NCBI GenBank assembly: GCA_902600475.1
Contig: CACKJM010000004.1
Coordinates: 40,339 to 104,338 of the forward strand
Reading direction: 5' to 3'
Source of the DNA: an uncultured Prochlorococcus sp.
GTDB taxonomy: Bacteria > Cyanobacteriota > Cyanobacteriia > PCC-6307 > Cyanobiaceae
Length of the DNA: 64,000 nucleotides
The first letter of the stretch is position 1. Each line of letters starts with the position of its first letter. The notes beneath the pieces are model-generated. The model saw only the letters and a program-made list of their open reading frames with translations, did no database searches and was not told the origin of the DNA. This document shows, one piece after another, positions 1 through 8,618 of this stretch. The position numbers and the translations under genes were made by a program.

Positions 1-639
1 GATGAAATAATTGATATTTTTTGTGGTTTAGGGTACTCAGTTGAAAGTGGACCTGAAATAGAAACTGATTTTTATAATTTTGAGTCTCTGAATATACCTA
101 AAAATCATCCTGCAAGAGACATGCAGGATACTTTCTACTTAGATGAAAATCGACTTTTGAGGACCCATACTTCTCCTGTTCAGATAAGGTACTTAGAGAA
201 AAATCCACCTCCAGTAAGAATTATTGCCCCAGGAAGAGTTTATAGGAGGGATGCTGTAGATGCTACTCATTCCCCAGTTTTTAATCAGGTTGAGGTTTTA
301 TGTATAGATCAAGATATCAACTTTAGTCATTTAAGAGGAACAGTTCTTACATTTTTAAAGACCTTTTTTGGAGATATTCCTGTAAGATTTAGGGCTAGTT
401 ATTTCCCATTTACTGAACCTTCGGCAGAAGTAGATGTTCAATGGAAAGGTAAATGGTTAGAAGTAATGGGATGCGGAATGGTAGATCCAAAAGTCTTAGA
501 AAAATTAGGAATAGATTCTGAAAAATGGACCGGATTCGCCGCTGGATTAGGAGTTGAAAGATTTTGTATGGTAAGACATCAGATTGACGACATCAGAAAA
601 TTTTATACAAATGATCTCAGATTTTTAGAACAGTTCTAA
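1..639 (+). CDS. pheS: Phenylalanine--tRNA ligase alpha subunit, C-terminal part (5' end outside window)
   Basis: The reading frame is already open at base 1, so the gene starts upstream of the window; the ATG at 121 is internal. PheS pairs with PheT to charge tRNA-Phe in the cytoplasm. The visible part is the class II catalytic core. It shows the motif 2 region ([20 protein letters not shown], then EVLCID), the MGCGMV segment, and motif 3 ([20 protein letters not shown]) followed by the family-typical end DLRFLEQF. No lesion is seen. pheT is not adjacent, which is usual in cyanobacteria. The family assignment is secure; only the N-terminal part is missing. Confidence 0.97.
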   Translation, partial: DEIIDIFCGLGYSVESGPEIETDFYNFESLNIPKNHPARDMQDTFYLDENRLLRTHTSPVQIRYLEKNPPPVRIIAPGRVYRRDAVDATHSPVFNQVEVLCIDQDINFSHLRGTVLTFLKTFFGDIPVRFRASYFPFTEPSAEVDVQWKGKWLEVMGCGMVDPKVLEKLGIDSEKWTGFAAGLGVERFCMVRHQIDDIRKFYTNDLRFLEQF

Positions 640-710
640 ATAAAGTTGAAATTTAAAATTAGGATTGTCTAGCAAATTAGTTTAATATATCTATAGTTTT
701 ACTTTTTTGA

Positions 711-1619
711 TTGATACGTAAAGCAGGGCTAATCGTTAATGATGGGAAAGAACTTGCTGTTCAAACTGCAAGTTCTGTTGAGAAGAAATTAGTAAAATCC
801 AATTATGAAGTTGTAAGGGTTAGTAGCTCTGGTGGAATGGTTGGATTCGCTAATCCTGATCAACATGTTCGTCCTTTGGGATATACGAACTGCGTTCCCG
901 AGGGATTTGACTCGTCAATGGAATTTGCAGTTGTTCTTGGTGGAGATGGAACGGTGCTTTCTGCGGCAAGGCAAACAGCACCTGCTAAAATCCCAATCCT
1001 TACAATAAATACTGGACATTTAGGTTTTCTTGCGGAAGCTTATTTATCAAATCTTAATGAAGCAATAGATAAAATCATTGCTGGAAATTGGGATATTGAA
1101 GAAAGAACTTGCTTCATAGTAAGTGTAATGAGGAATGATCAGAGGAGATGGGAGTCTCTCTGCCTTAATGAGATGGCTCTTCATCGAGAACCTCTGACAA
1201 GTATGTGTCATTTTGAGATTTCTATAGGGCGACATGCTCCTGTGGATATCTCAGCTGATGGAGTAATTTTATCTACCCCAACTGGTTCTACTGCATATTC
1301 ATTAAGTGCTGGAGGTCCAGTTATTACACCTGATTGCCCAGTTGTTCAATTAACCCCAATTGCTCCACATTCATTAGCCTCTAGGGCATTGGTTTTTAAT
1401 GATTCAGAGCCTGTAACTGTTTTCCCCGCAACTCCTGAAAGATTGGTAATGGTTGTTGACGGAAATGCTGGTTGTTATGTTTGGCCTGAAGATAGAGTAT
1501 TAATAAGAAAAAGTAAACACTCAGTAAAGTTTATTAGACTTGAAGATCATGAATTTTTCCAAGTTTTAAGAAATAAATTAGGTTGGGGGTTGCCTCATGT
1601 AGCTAAACCTGATAGATAA
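711..1619 (+). CDS. nadK: NAD kinase
   Basis: This enzyme phosphorylates NAD to NADP in the cytosol. The 302-residue protein has the diagnostic GGDGT motif ([15 protein letters not shown], near residue 78), the NTGHLGFL segment, the LNE motif with a following basic stretch, and the [15 protein letters not shown] motif of the NAD-binding region. The start chosen is TTG at 711, because the sequence [12 protein letters not shown] is conserved from the N terminus in marine picocyanobacteria as I recall them, and no ATG lies nearby upstream in frame. It follows pheS by 71 bases on the same strand and faces cobL convergently. Nothing odd is seen. Confidence 0.95.
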   Translation: MIRKAGLIVNDGKELAVQTASSVEKKLVKSNYEVVRVSSSGGMVGFANPDQHVRPLGYTNCVPEGFDSSMEFAVVLGGDGTVLSAARQTAPAKIPILTINTGHLGFLAEAYLSNLNEAIDKIIAGNWDIEERTCFIVSVMRNDQRRWESLCLNEMALHREPLTSMCHFEISIGRHAPVDISADGVILSTPTGSTAYSLSAGGPVITPDCPVVQLTPIAPHSLASRALVFNDSEPVTVFPATPERLVMVVDGNAGCYVWPEDRVLIRKSKHSVKFIRLEDHEFFQVLRNKLGWGLPHVAKPDR

Positions 1620-1633
1620 CAAATTATTTAAAT

Positions 1634-2908
1634 TTATTTTTTTCCTTTTAGTAAAAAAACAGGATTATTCGGTTCCAATCTCATTCCATCAGAGATACTT
1701 AAGCTTTTATAGGTCTGAATTAAATTTAAATTTGTTTTGAAATTTTTATCTTCTAATTCCTCTTTCAATTCTTTAATAGTTTGAAAGTCAATTATTGGGA
1801 TAACGATAATATCTCCTGTACGCATAGCCTCAGCCAGTTTATTAATAATTTGAAGTTTAGTTTTTTTATCACAGCCTCCAATTACTAATCTATTAGGTTT
1901 TTCAAAAGGACTTAAATTTTTTGTATTCAAAATATTATTTATGTCTTCTTCACAAATAAATTTTGGTTTAACGCCAAGCCTTTCTGAGTTTTCTAGTATT
2001 AATGCTTTTGAGCCAAACCTTTTATCGATACAAAACAAATCTAAGTTAGGTCTTAATTTTAATGCCTCTAATCCAATTGACCCACAACCTGCTCCTATAT
2101 CCCATATTACGCCATTTTTTGGGAGCTCTAGATCAGCTAAGATTTGAATACGAACCTCCCTTTTAGTTAATAAGTTTGGTCTATCATCAAAAGTCTTAAA
2201 AATATGGTCACTGATTCCGAAAAGAGGGAGATTATCATTTGAGTAATTTTTCTTTGTTTTTGTAAGAACAACAATGTTCAAACTCGATATATCAGATGGT
2301 AATGATTCTTTAAGATTTAATTTTCTTATATTTTCCTTGTCGAAGCCTATTTCTTCACAGAGCCAAAAATCATAAAAGTCAATCAGATTTAATTCTGATA
2401 AGTTTTCTTTGATTATTTCTAAACTCTTATTATTTGAGTCTGTAATAATAGCCAAACTTGAAGGTCTTGCTTTAAGAGCCTCAACTAACTTAGTAGGATC
2501 TCTGCCGTGAATACTTACATTAACAGTATCTTGCCAGGGGATCTTTAACTTACTAAATGCTAATTGAATGCAAGTATTTGAAGGGTAGAAATTTAATTCA
2601 TCTTTTGAAAAATTTTCTAGTAATATTCTCCCAATTCCAAACCAAAGTGGATCTCCTCTTGAAATTAAAATAACATCAGTTTTTTGAGATCTAAGCCAGT
2701 TAACAAGTTCGTTATTACTTTTGCTCGAAAAAAATGATTTCTTTTTTAATAAACTATTTTCACTCCATGATTTAATTTCTTCAAAATATGAATTTGGAAC
2801 TGCAACATTAACTGTATTTAAAAATAGATCTTGTAATTTGGAAGGTAAGTCTTCAAATATGTATGAATTAATCCCAATTACATGAATTTTTCTATTAACT
2901 TCAGTCAT
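1634..2908 (-). CDS. cobL: Precorrin-6Y C5,15-methyltransferase (decarboxylating), CbiE-CbiT fusion
   Basis: CobL methylates C5 and C15 of precorrin-6Y and decarboxylates it in cobalamin (in cyanobacteria, pseudocobalamin) synthesis. The protein is about 424 residues, the usual length for a CbiE-CbiT fusion. The N-terminal half is CbiE-like: HVIGINSYIFEDLPSKLQ, then VILISRGDPLWFGIG, the GDP motif of corrin methylases. The C-terminal half is a class I methyltransferase: the SAM loop is VIWDIGAGCGSIGLEAL. A TTG one codon earlier is possible, but ATG at 2908 is preferred. It converges on nadK with only 14 bases between them. It is a stand-alone member of the cobalamin pathway here. Confidence 0.93.
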   Translation of the reverse strand: MTEVNRKIHVIGINSYIFEDLPSKLQDLFLNTVNVAVPNSYFEEIKSWSENSLLKKKSFFSSKSNNELVNWLRSQKTDVILISRGDPLWFGIGRILLENFSKDELNFYPSNTCIQLAFSKLKIPWQDTVNVSIHGRDPTKLVEALKARPSSLAIITDSNNKSLEIIKENLSELNLIDFYDFWLCEEIGFDKENIRKLNLKESLPSDISSLNIVVLTKTKKNYSNDNLPLFGISDHIFKTFDDRPNLLTKREVRIQILADLELPKNGVIWDIGAGCGSIGLEALKLRPNLDLFCIDKRFGSKALILENSERLGVKPKFICEEDINNILNTKNLSPFEKPNRLVIGGCDKKTKLQIINKLAEAMRTGDIIVIPIIDFQTIKELKEELEDKNFKTNLNLIQTYKSLSISDGMRLEPNNPVFLLKGKK

Positions 2909-2991
2909 CAATATTTAATGAAATAGAACTAAATCGTTTGAATGTTTTATTAAATTATCTTATTATTATTCGAGTTATCATAGTAAATTAA

Positions 2992-3243
2992 TTGTCTGAA
3001 AGGAGAAAGAGATTACATGATTTATTGTTAACTCTAATTAATAAAGATAGTGAATTTGAGTTTATTGAGGAAGATTCTACCGATTTAACATCTAGCTATT
3101 CTGAAAAAGACACTTTGAATTTATCTCGAGTTATAGAAAAAAATCGTAAAATAATCAAAAGATATCAAGCTATTGTAAGAACAGCTGTAACTCTAGATGC
3201 TCTGATGGATTCTGAAAATGAAGAAAATTACAAAATCAAATAA
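2992..3243 (+). CDS. Conserved hypothetical small protein
   Basis: This 83-residue protein has a TTG start at 2992. I do not recognise a family. It is highly charged, with a basic N terminus (SERRKRLHDLL), an acidic middle (EFEFIEEDSTD) and a helical, basic second half (NRKIIKRYQAIV) ending in an acidic tail. It has no signal peptide or membrane segment, so it is probably cytoplasmic. Its last 26 bases overlap the start of the next gene, which suggests translational coupling with the DUF3122-like protein. It is divergent from cobL (83 bases between them). The protein looks real because of its plausible composition and the tight junction, but the function is unknown. Confidence 0.7.
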   Translation: MSERRKRLHDLLLTLINKDSEFEFIEEDSTDLTSSYSEKDTLNLSRVIEKNRKIIKRYQAIVRTAVTLDALMDSENEENYKIK

Positions 3244-3718
3244 AAAAAATTTTTTAAAAGGAATATTACCTTTATTGTTACTGTTATCTTTTATTTTTAA
3301 CCCATTAAAAGTATCTGCAGAAGTTGCAGAAACAGAAATAAATGGGGAATTAATAAATGCTAGTAGTGAGTTTTTAAGGGACTTAGACTTTGAAACTTGG
3401 CAATTAGTAGCTTACAAATCACCTCTTTTTGAAGATAAATTAATCTTGAGAGTAATAGGATATCCAGGAAATCTCAGAATTGATCACCCCACTGACTTAA
3501 GGGTTGAATCAGGAAGAAAAATGTGGCTTTTAGATGATAAAACATTACTTAATGTGGAATTAGCAAATGATGGAAGACAAGCTGCTGCAGAATTTGATCT
3601 TGATGAATTGATACAAAATTTAGATAAAAATAGACCATTAAGATTATCTTTGTCAGGAGTTTTTTCTGAGTTGCCTGTGCCTCCTTTCGTTGTCAAAGAG
3701 TGGAGATCAATAAACTAA
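3218..3718 (+). CDS. DUF3122-like exported cyanobacterial protein
   Basis: The 166-residue protein starts with a clear signal peptide: a basic N terminus (MKKITKSNKKNF), a leucine-rich core (ILPLLLLLSFIF), and a cleavage site after VSA near residue 34. It should be exported to the periplasm or thylakoid lumen. The mature part contains LRDLDFETWQLVAYK, VIGYPGNLRIDHP and SGRKMWLLDDKT, the pattern I associate with DUF3122 proteins of cyanobacteria. It ends with PVPPFVVKEWRSIN. The function of the family is not known to me. The ATG at 3218 lies inside the upstream small gene, so the two are probably co-transcribed; ribD follows within 16 bases. Confidence 0.75.
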   Translation: MKKITKSNKKNFLKGILPLLLLLSFIFNPLKVSAEVAETEINGELINASSEFLRDLDFETWQLVAYKSPLFEDKLILRVIGYPGNLRIDHPTDLRVESGRKMWLLDDKTLLNVELANDGRQAAAEFDLDELIQNLDKNRPLRLSLSGVFSELPVPPFVVKEWRSIN

Positions 3719-3733
3719 ATTTGATTTTTGGAG

Positions 3734-4837
3734 ATGTCTGAAAAAAATATAAGCCATACAAAATGGATGAAAAGAGCAATTTTTTTGGCTTCATTAGGCA
3801 ATAATACAACTAGTCCTAACCCCCGGGTGGGGGCAGTGATACTTGATAAGAATGGAAGCCTCATTTCAGAAGGGTTTCATTTTAAGGCAGGCATGCCTCA
3901 TGCAGAGGCAATGGCCTTTAATAATTTAAAAAAGGATGCTAAAGGTGGAACTATGTATGTCAATCTTGAACCTTGTTGCCATCATGGTAAAACACCTCCA
4001 TGTGTAGAGAAAGTAATATCTTCTGGGATAAAAAAGGTATTTATATCTATTGAAGATCCTGATAAAAGAGTCTCTGGTAAAGGTATTAAACTGCTAAAAG
4101 AAGCTGGAATAGAAGTCTACTTAGGATTATGTAAAAAAGAATCCTTAGATTTAAATAAGGCTTTCATTCATAGGAATATTACAAAAAAGGCATTTGGTGT
4201 TCTTAAATGGGCAATGAGTATTGATGGAAGAATAGCTTTAAAAAATGGAAAAAGTAAATGGATTACTAATGAAAAATCAAGGATATTAGTCCACTCTTTT
4301 AGAGCAGAATTTGATGCAATAATAATTGGGGGAAACACATTAAGAAAAGATAACCCACTTTTGACTACTAGAGGTTTCAAAAATCCTGAGCCTTTGCGAG
4401 TTGTTTTTACAAAAAGTTTAGATCTCCCTTCAAAATCTTATCTTTGGGATTGTAGTAAGGCAAAAACATTAGTTATATATGATTCTTCTACAGCAAATGA
4501 AAGCTACCTCTCAAGGATTCCGAAATGTGTAGAGGTTGAGAAGGTATCATCAGATAATCCAGAGTTAATTTCAAAAATACTTGCAAAAAGAGGTTGTAAT
4601 AAAGTTCTTTGGGAATGTGGCCCTAGATTAGCTACCGCCGCTATTAAATCTAACTGTATTCAGGAATTAATTACTTTTATTGCTCCAAAAATTTTAGGTG
4701 GAGAAAAATGTATGAATCCCTTTGGTGATTTTGAATTTGAAGAAATGCATGAAATTATTAAATTAAATGATTCTCAATTTAGTTTGATTGGGAACGATAT
4801 ATGCGTTAAGAGTTCATTTAAAAATAAATTTTTATAG
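3734..4837 (+). CDS. ribD: Riboflavin biosynthesis bifunctional deaminase/reductase RibD
   Basis: RibD carries out two consecutive steps of riboflavin synthesis: deamination of the pyrimidine intermediate and reduction of its ribosyl side chain. The N-terminal half is a zinc deaminase with HAE (MPHAEAMAF) and the paired-cysteine motif EPCCHHGKTPPC. The C-terminal half is the reductase, with KWAMSIDGRIA, IIGGNTLRKDNPLLTTR and CGPRLATAAI. The length of about 367 residues matches the family. An in-frame TTG lies two codons upstream, but the ATG at 3734 is the better start. Other rib genes are not next to it. No missing residue is seen. Confidence 0.95.
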   Translation: MSEKNISHTKWMKRAIFLASLGNNTTSPNPRVGAVILDKNGSLISEGFHFKAGMPHAEAMAFNNLKKDAKGGTMYVNLEPCCHHGKTPPCVEKVISSGIKKVFISIEDPDKRVSGKGIKLLKEAGIEVYLGLCKKESLDLNKAFIHRNITKKAFGVLKWAMSIDGRIALKNGKSKWITNEKSRILVHSFRAEFDAIIIGGNTLRKDNPLLTTRGFKNPEPLRVVFTKSLDLPSKSYLWDCSKAKTLVIYDSSTANESYLSRIPKCVEVEKVSSDNPELISKILAKRGCNKVLWECGPRLATAAIKSNCIQELITFIAPKILGGEKCMNPFGDFEFEEMHEIIKLNDSQFSLIGNDICVKSSFKNKFL

Positions 4838-4857
4838 GCTTTTCAATGGGTCAAAGT

Positions 4858-4920
4858 ACCGTACGGTTCTTACCCAAAAAAAATAATACAGGTACGGAAA
4901 CTCATCGTTTAGTTTATAAT
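4858..4920 (+). promoter_or_regulatory. Candidate promoter/operator region of ftsH
   Basis: The gap before ftsH contains a perfect 10-base palindrome ACCGTACGGT at 4858-4867 and a related half-site GGTACGG at 4891-4897. A TATAAT hexamer follows at 4915-4920, 22 bases before the ATG. GC-containing palindromes stand out in this AT-rich DNA. I read this as a possible promoter with an operator for an unknown regulator. It does not fit the cyanobacterial LexA consensus. Confidence 0.4.
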
Positions 4921-4942
4921 GAATTAATAAAGGGTAACAACT

Positions 4943-6805
4943 ATGCCAATAAGACAAGACGATAATCAACCTAGTAGAAGATTTGGAATTGTAAATATAA
5001 TTTTAATAGGAGTTGGAGCACTACTTTTATTTAGCAGCCTTTTCCCGAATCAAAATATGCAAATTCCTAGAGTTCCTTACTCTTTATTTATAGATCAAGT
5101 TAATGATGGTGAAGTAAAGCGTGCCTACATCACTCAAGAACAAATAAGATATGAGTTGAATGGAGCTGAAGAAGGCGCACCTTCTGTTTTGGCAACCACA
5201 CCTATTTTTGATATGGACCTCCCACAAAGGTTAGAAAGTAAAGGTGTCGAATTCGCTGCTGCTCCTCCAAAGAAACCTAATTTCTTCTCAACCATCTTAA
5301 GCTGGGTTGTTCCTCCTCTGATTTTTATATTAGTTTTACAGTTCTTTGCCAGAAGAAGTATGGGAGGCGGAGGTGCACAAGGAGCTCTTAGCTTCACTAA
5401 AAGTAAAGCTAAAGTTTATGTGCCTGATGATGAATCAAAAGTAACATTCGCTGACGTTGCTGGAGTTGATGAAGCTAAGGATGAATTAACAGAAATAGTT
5501 GATTTTCTAAAAAAACCAGAGAGATATACTGATATAGGTGCCCGAATACCTAAGGGAGTACTCCTTGTAGGGCCTCCAGGAACAGGAAAAACCCTTCTCT
5601 CAAAAGCTGTTGCTGGTGAAGCAGAGGTTCCTTTCTTCATTATTTCAGGTTCTGAATTTGTTGAGCTTTTTGTAGGTGCAGGTGCAGCAAGAGTAAGGGA
5701 TTTATTTGAACAGGCTAAGAAAAAAGCCCCTTGCATAATTTTTATTGATGAACTAGATGCTATTGGTAAAAGTCGTTCAGGATCAATGGGAGTAGTTGGT
5801 GGTAATGATGAGAGAGAGCAAACTTTAAATCAGCTACTTACAGAAATGGATGGATTTGCCTCTGCTGATAAGCCAGTAATAGTTCTTGCTGCTACAAACC
5901 AGCCCGAGGTGCTTGACGCAGCTCTCCTTCGACCAGGAAGATTTGATAGACAGGTTTTAGTCGATAGACCAGATCTATCCGGTAGAAAAACGATATTAGA
6001 AATCTACACAAAAAAGGTTAAACTCTCAGATTCAATTGATTTAGATTCAATTGCCCAAGCTACTAGTGGATTCGCAGGTGCTGATTTGGCTAACATGGTA
6101 AATGAAGCTGCTTTACTTGCAGCTAGAGCCAAAAGAAAAAGTGTAGAGCAACAAGACTTAAGTGAAGCGATAGAGAGAGTAGTGGCTGGCTTGGAGAAGA
6201 AAAGTCGTGTTTTACAAGATGATGAAAAGAAAGTCGTTGCTTATCATGAAGTTGGTCATGCAATAGTTGGTCATCTTATGCCCGGAGGTTCAAAAGTTGC
6301 AAAGATTTCAATAGTGCCAAGAGGTATGAGTGCACTAGGATATACACTTCAATTGCCCACTGAGGAAAGATTTCTTAACTCTAAAGAAGAATTAAAAGGG
6401 CAGATAGCAACCCTCCTAGGAGGACGTTCTGCTGAAGAGGTAGTTTTCGGGAAAATCACTACAGGTGCTTCTAACGATTTACAAAGAGCTACGGATATAG
6501 CAGAACAAATGGTAGGTACATTTGGCATGAGTGATATCCTAGGCCCCTTAGCTTATGACAAACAAGGTGGCGGACAATTTCTAGGTAATGGGAATAATCC
6601 AAGAAGATCTGTTAGTGACGCTACAGCTCAAGCAATAGATAAAGAAGTCAGAGATCTAGTTGATGATGCTCATGAAACTGCACTAAATATTTTAAGGAAT
6701 AACCTTCCTCTACTTGAATCAATTTCTCAAAAAATTCTTAAAGAAGAGGTTATAGAAGGTGAGGATTTAAAAAATCTACTTGCAGAGTCTAAAATGCCTG
6801 CATAG
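4943..6805 (+). CDS. ftsH: ATP-dependent zinc metalloprotease FtsH
   Basis: FtsH is a membrane-anchored AAA+ hexamer that degrades damaged membrane proteins; in cyanobacteria some paralogs act in photosystem II repair. The 620-residue protein has two membrane segments (about 16-33 and 118-135) around a lumenal/periplasmic domain. It has Walker A GPPGTGKT at 210-217, Walker [12 protein letters not shown], the second region of homology ending RPGRFDRQ, and the zinc motif HEVGH at about 435-439. It is full length. Cyanobacteria carry several FtsH paralogs; this one looks like the FtsH2/FtsH3 group, but I cannot assign the paralog from sequence alone. It probably has its own promoter in the 105-base gap upstream. 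Confidence 0.95.
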   Translation: MPIRQDDNQPSRRFGIVNIILIGVGALLLFSSLFPNQNMQIPRVPYSLFIDQVNDGEVKRAYITQEQIRYELNGAEEGAPSVLATTPIFDMDLPQRLESKGVEFAAAPPKKPNFFSTILSWVVPPLIFILVLQFFARRSMGGGGAQGALSFTKSKAKVYVPDDESKVTFADVAGVDEAKDELTEIVDFLKKPERYTDIGARIPKGVLLVGPPGTGKTLLSKAVAGEAEVPFFIISGSEFVELFVGAGAARVRDLFEQAKKKAPCIIFIDELDAIGKSRSGSMGVVGGNDEREQTLNQLLTEMDGFASADKPVIVLAATNQPEVLDAALLRPGRFDRQVLVDRPDLSGRKTILEIYTKKVKLSDSIDLDSIAQATSGFAGADLANMVNEAALLAARAKRKSVEQQDLSEAIERVVAGLEKKSRVLQDDEKKVVAYHEVGHAIVGHLMPGGSKVAKISIVPRGMSALGYTLQLPTEERFLNSKEELKGQIATLLGGRSAEEVVFGKITTGASNDLQRATDIAEQMVGTFGMSDILGPLAYDKQGGGQFLGNGNNPRRSVSDATAQAIDKEVRDLVDDAHETALNILRNNLPLLESISQKILKEEVIEGEDLKNLLAESKMPA

Positions 6806-6833
6806 TAGAATCTAAATCAAACTACAATTATTA

Positions 6834-7760
6834 ATGCTCAAACCAAATAAGCTTGCTAATAAGAATTTTTTATCAAGCTTGGATTTATCTAGTTCGGAGG
6901 TATTTCATCTTTTTGAGCTTGCAAAAAATTTTAAAAATAAAAAAATAAATATTGATCTTAATAATAAAGTTTTGGGTTTAATTTTTGATAAGTCATCAAC
7001 ACGCACAAGAGTTAGTTTTCAAGTTGCTATGTCAAGACTTGGTGGAACAACTATTGATCTCAATCCAACTACATCACAAATAGGAAGAGGAGAGCCAATA
7101 AAAGATACTGCAAGAGTTCTGAGTAGATATTGTGATGTTATTGCAATTAGGACTTTTGACCATTCAAATTTGCAAGAATATGCAAAGTGGTCTACGAAGC
7201 CAGTTATTAATGCTCTGACAGACTTAGAACATCCATGCCAGGCATTGGCTGACTTTTTAACAATTCATGAGGAATTTCTTAATTTTGAAGATGTAGTTTT
7301 GACATTTATAGGTGATGGTAATAATGTTGCAAATTCTCTTATTTTATGTGGCGCTTTGTTAGGGGTAGAAGTTAGAATTGCATGCCCTAAAGGTTATGAA
7401 CCTAACCCATTGGTGATTAAAAAAGCATATGAAATATATAAAAATAAGGATCTATTGAAAATTTGTCATGATCCTAATACTGCTGTTATAGGAGCAAATG
7501 TTCTTTATTCAGATGTTTGGTCATCTATGGGTGAAGAAAATCAAAAAGAAGAGAAAGATAAAAATTTTAATGGATTCACCATCGATAGTGATCTTGTAAG
7601 CAAAGCTAATAAAGACGCAATCGTTCTACATTGCCTTCCTGCATATAGATCTAAAGAGATAACTGATGAAGTATTTGAAAGTAAAAAAAATAGAATTTTT
7701 GAACAAGCTGAAAATAGATTGCATGCTCAACAGGCACTTTTATCTTGCCTTCTAAATTAA
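6834..7760 (+). CDS. argF: Ornithine carbamoyltransferase
   Basis: This enzyme condenses carbamoyl phosphate with ornithine to give citrulline in arginine synthesis; it works as a cytosolic trimer. The 308-residue protein has the carbamoyl-phosphate motif STRTR (KSSTRTRVSFQVAM), a second phosphate-binding segment (IAIRTF), HPCQALADF, the SMG loop (SSMGEE), and the ornithine-side motif VLHCLPAYR. Length and motifs are normal. The ATG at 6834 lies 28 bases after ftsH. The next gene, lexA, starts 58 bases downstream with its own operator, so argF may end the ftsH transcript. Confidence 0.95.
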   Translation: MLKPNKLANKNFLSSLDLSSSEVFHLFELAKNFKNKKINIDLNNKVLGLIFDKSSTRTRVSFQVAMSRLGGTTIDLNPTTSQIGRGEPIKDTARVLSRYCDVIAIRTFDHSNLQEYAKWSTKPVINALTDLEHPCQALADFLTIHEEFLNFEDVVLTFIGDGNNVANSLILCGALLGVEVRIACPKGYEPNPLVIKKAYEIYKNKDLLKICHDPNTAVIGANVLYSDVWSSMGEENQKEEKDKNFNGFTIDSDLVSKANKDAIVLHCLPAYRSKEITDEVFESKKNRIFEQAENRLHAQQALLSCLLN

Positions 7761-7788
7761 GGAATACTTGCAATCTAATTTAAAGAAG

Positions 7789-7818
7789 GGTACAAATGTA
7801 TTAGAGTACATTTGTTTT
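7789..7818 (+). promoter_or_regulatory. Tandem LexA (SOS) operators before lexA
   Basis: Two 14-base sites fit the cyanobacterial LexA consensus RGTACNNNDGTWCB with one mismatch each. GGTACAAATGTATT lies at 7789-7802 and AGTACATTTGTTTT at 7805-7818. Their starts are 16 bases apart. The second ends directly before the lexA ATG. This strongly suggests autorepression of lexA. Confidence 0.75.
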
Positions 7819-8436
7819 ATGGAAACTTCTTCAGAGGATAATCTTACACAGGCGCAAAATGAGCTTTATAAATGGATAAAAGATTATATGAAAAACTTTC
7901 AACATAGCCCATCCATTAGGCAGATGATGAAAGCTATGGGACTTAGATCTCCTGCTCCAATTCAAAGTCGATTAAAGCATTTGCAAGAAAAGGGATATAT
8001 CTCTTGGCAAGAAGGTAAAGCAAGAACAATGCAAATAGTTGATGAAATTATGGAAGGAGTCCCAATTATGGGTTCAGTCGCAGCGGGAGGACTTATCGAA
8101 ACTTATTCTGATGTTCAAGAGAATTTAGATATTTCAGAGGTATTAAAAAAGAAGGATGTTTTTGCACTTACTGTGAATGGAGATTCTATGATTGATGCTT
8201 GCATCGCTCATGGAGATATGGTTTTGATGGAGCCTATTAAAGACTCTTTTTCTCTGCGTAATGGAACTATTATTAGCGCAATGGTTCCCGGTTTAGGAAC
8301 AACCTTAAAATATTTTTTTAAAAGAAATAATAAAATTTATCTTGAGGCAGCAAATGCAGCCTACGAGCCTATTGAACTTAATTTAGAAGATGTTGTTTTT
8401 CAAGGTAAACTTTTAGCTGTTTGGAGAAAAATATAA
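7819..8436 (+). CDS. lexA: SOS repressor LexA
   Basis: LexA represses DNA-damage genes and cleaves itself when RecA is active. The protein is 205 residues from the ATG at 7819. The N terminus is a winged helix (SIRQMMKAMGLRSPAPIQSR, then LKHLQEKGYI). The C terminus is a peptidase S24 domain with the Ala-Gly cleavage site at 89-90 (VAAGG), catalytic Ser123 (NGDSMIDA) and Lys164 (TTLKYFF). All residues needed for self-cleavage are present. A longer frame opens at a TTG at 7768, but it would place both operators inside the coding sequence. The start beginning METSSEDN is therefore chosen. Two LexA boxes precede the gene and a hairpin terminator follows. Confidence 0.92.
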   Translation: METSSEDNLTQAQNELYKWIKDYMKNFQHSPSIRQMMKAMGLRSPAPIQSRLKHLQEKGYISWQEGKARTMQIVDEIMEGVPIMGSVAAGGLIETYSDVQENLDISEVLKKKDVFALTVNGDSMIDACIAHGDMVLMEPIKDSFSLRNGTIISAMVPGLGTTLKYFFKRNNKIYLEAANAAYEPIELNLEDVVFQGKLLAVWRKI

Positions 8437-8502
8437 TCTTTATTTGGCAATAAAAAATTTTTTAATATAGGTTATAATTAAGGTGTTTTTATACAGGTAT
8501 TT

Positions 8503-8526
8503 AAAAAGTAAATCTACTTTTTTTTA
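8503..8526 (+). terminator. Rho-independent terminator after lexA
   Basis: An 8-bp perfect stem, AAAAAGTA (8503-8510) and TACTTTTT (8515-8522), closes on the four-base loop AATC and runs into a T-rich tail. It lies 67 bases after the lexA stop and before a new transcription unit. Confidence 0.55.
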
Positions 8527-8618
8527 TATTTTTAGTCTTTTTTTAGATTAAATTTCTCCCTACTTATTACAACTATTCTATAGTTATGGTATTAATGAAG
8601 TCTTAAAAAAAATAATAC

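Noticed and set aside
4858..4867. LexA box in front of ftsH
   Set aside because: The palindrome does not fit RGTACNNNDGTWCB in either register; I keep it as an unknown site.
5416..5736. 106-codon minus-strand frame inside ftsH
   Set aside because: It is a shadow of a highly conserved AAA+ coding region on the plus strand; the same holds for other antisense frames inside real genes.
7768..7818. Extended N terminus for LexA from a TTG
   Set aside because: It would make the two LexA operators coding and adds 17 residues not expected in the family; the ATG at 7819 gives a normal 205-residue LexA.
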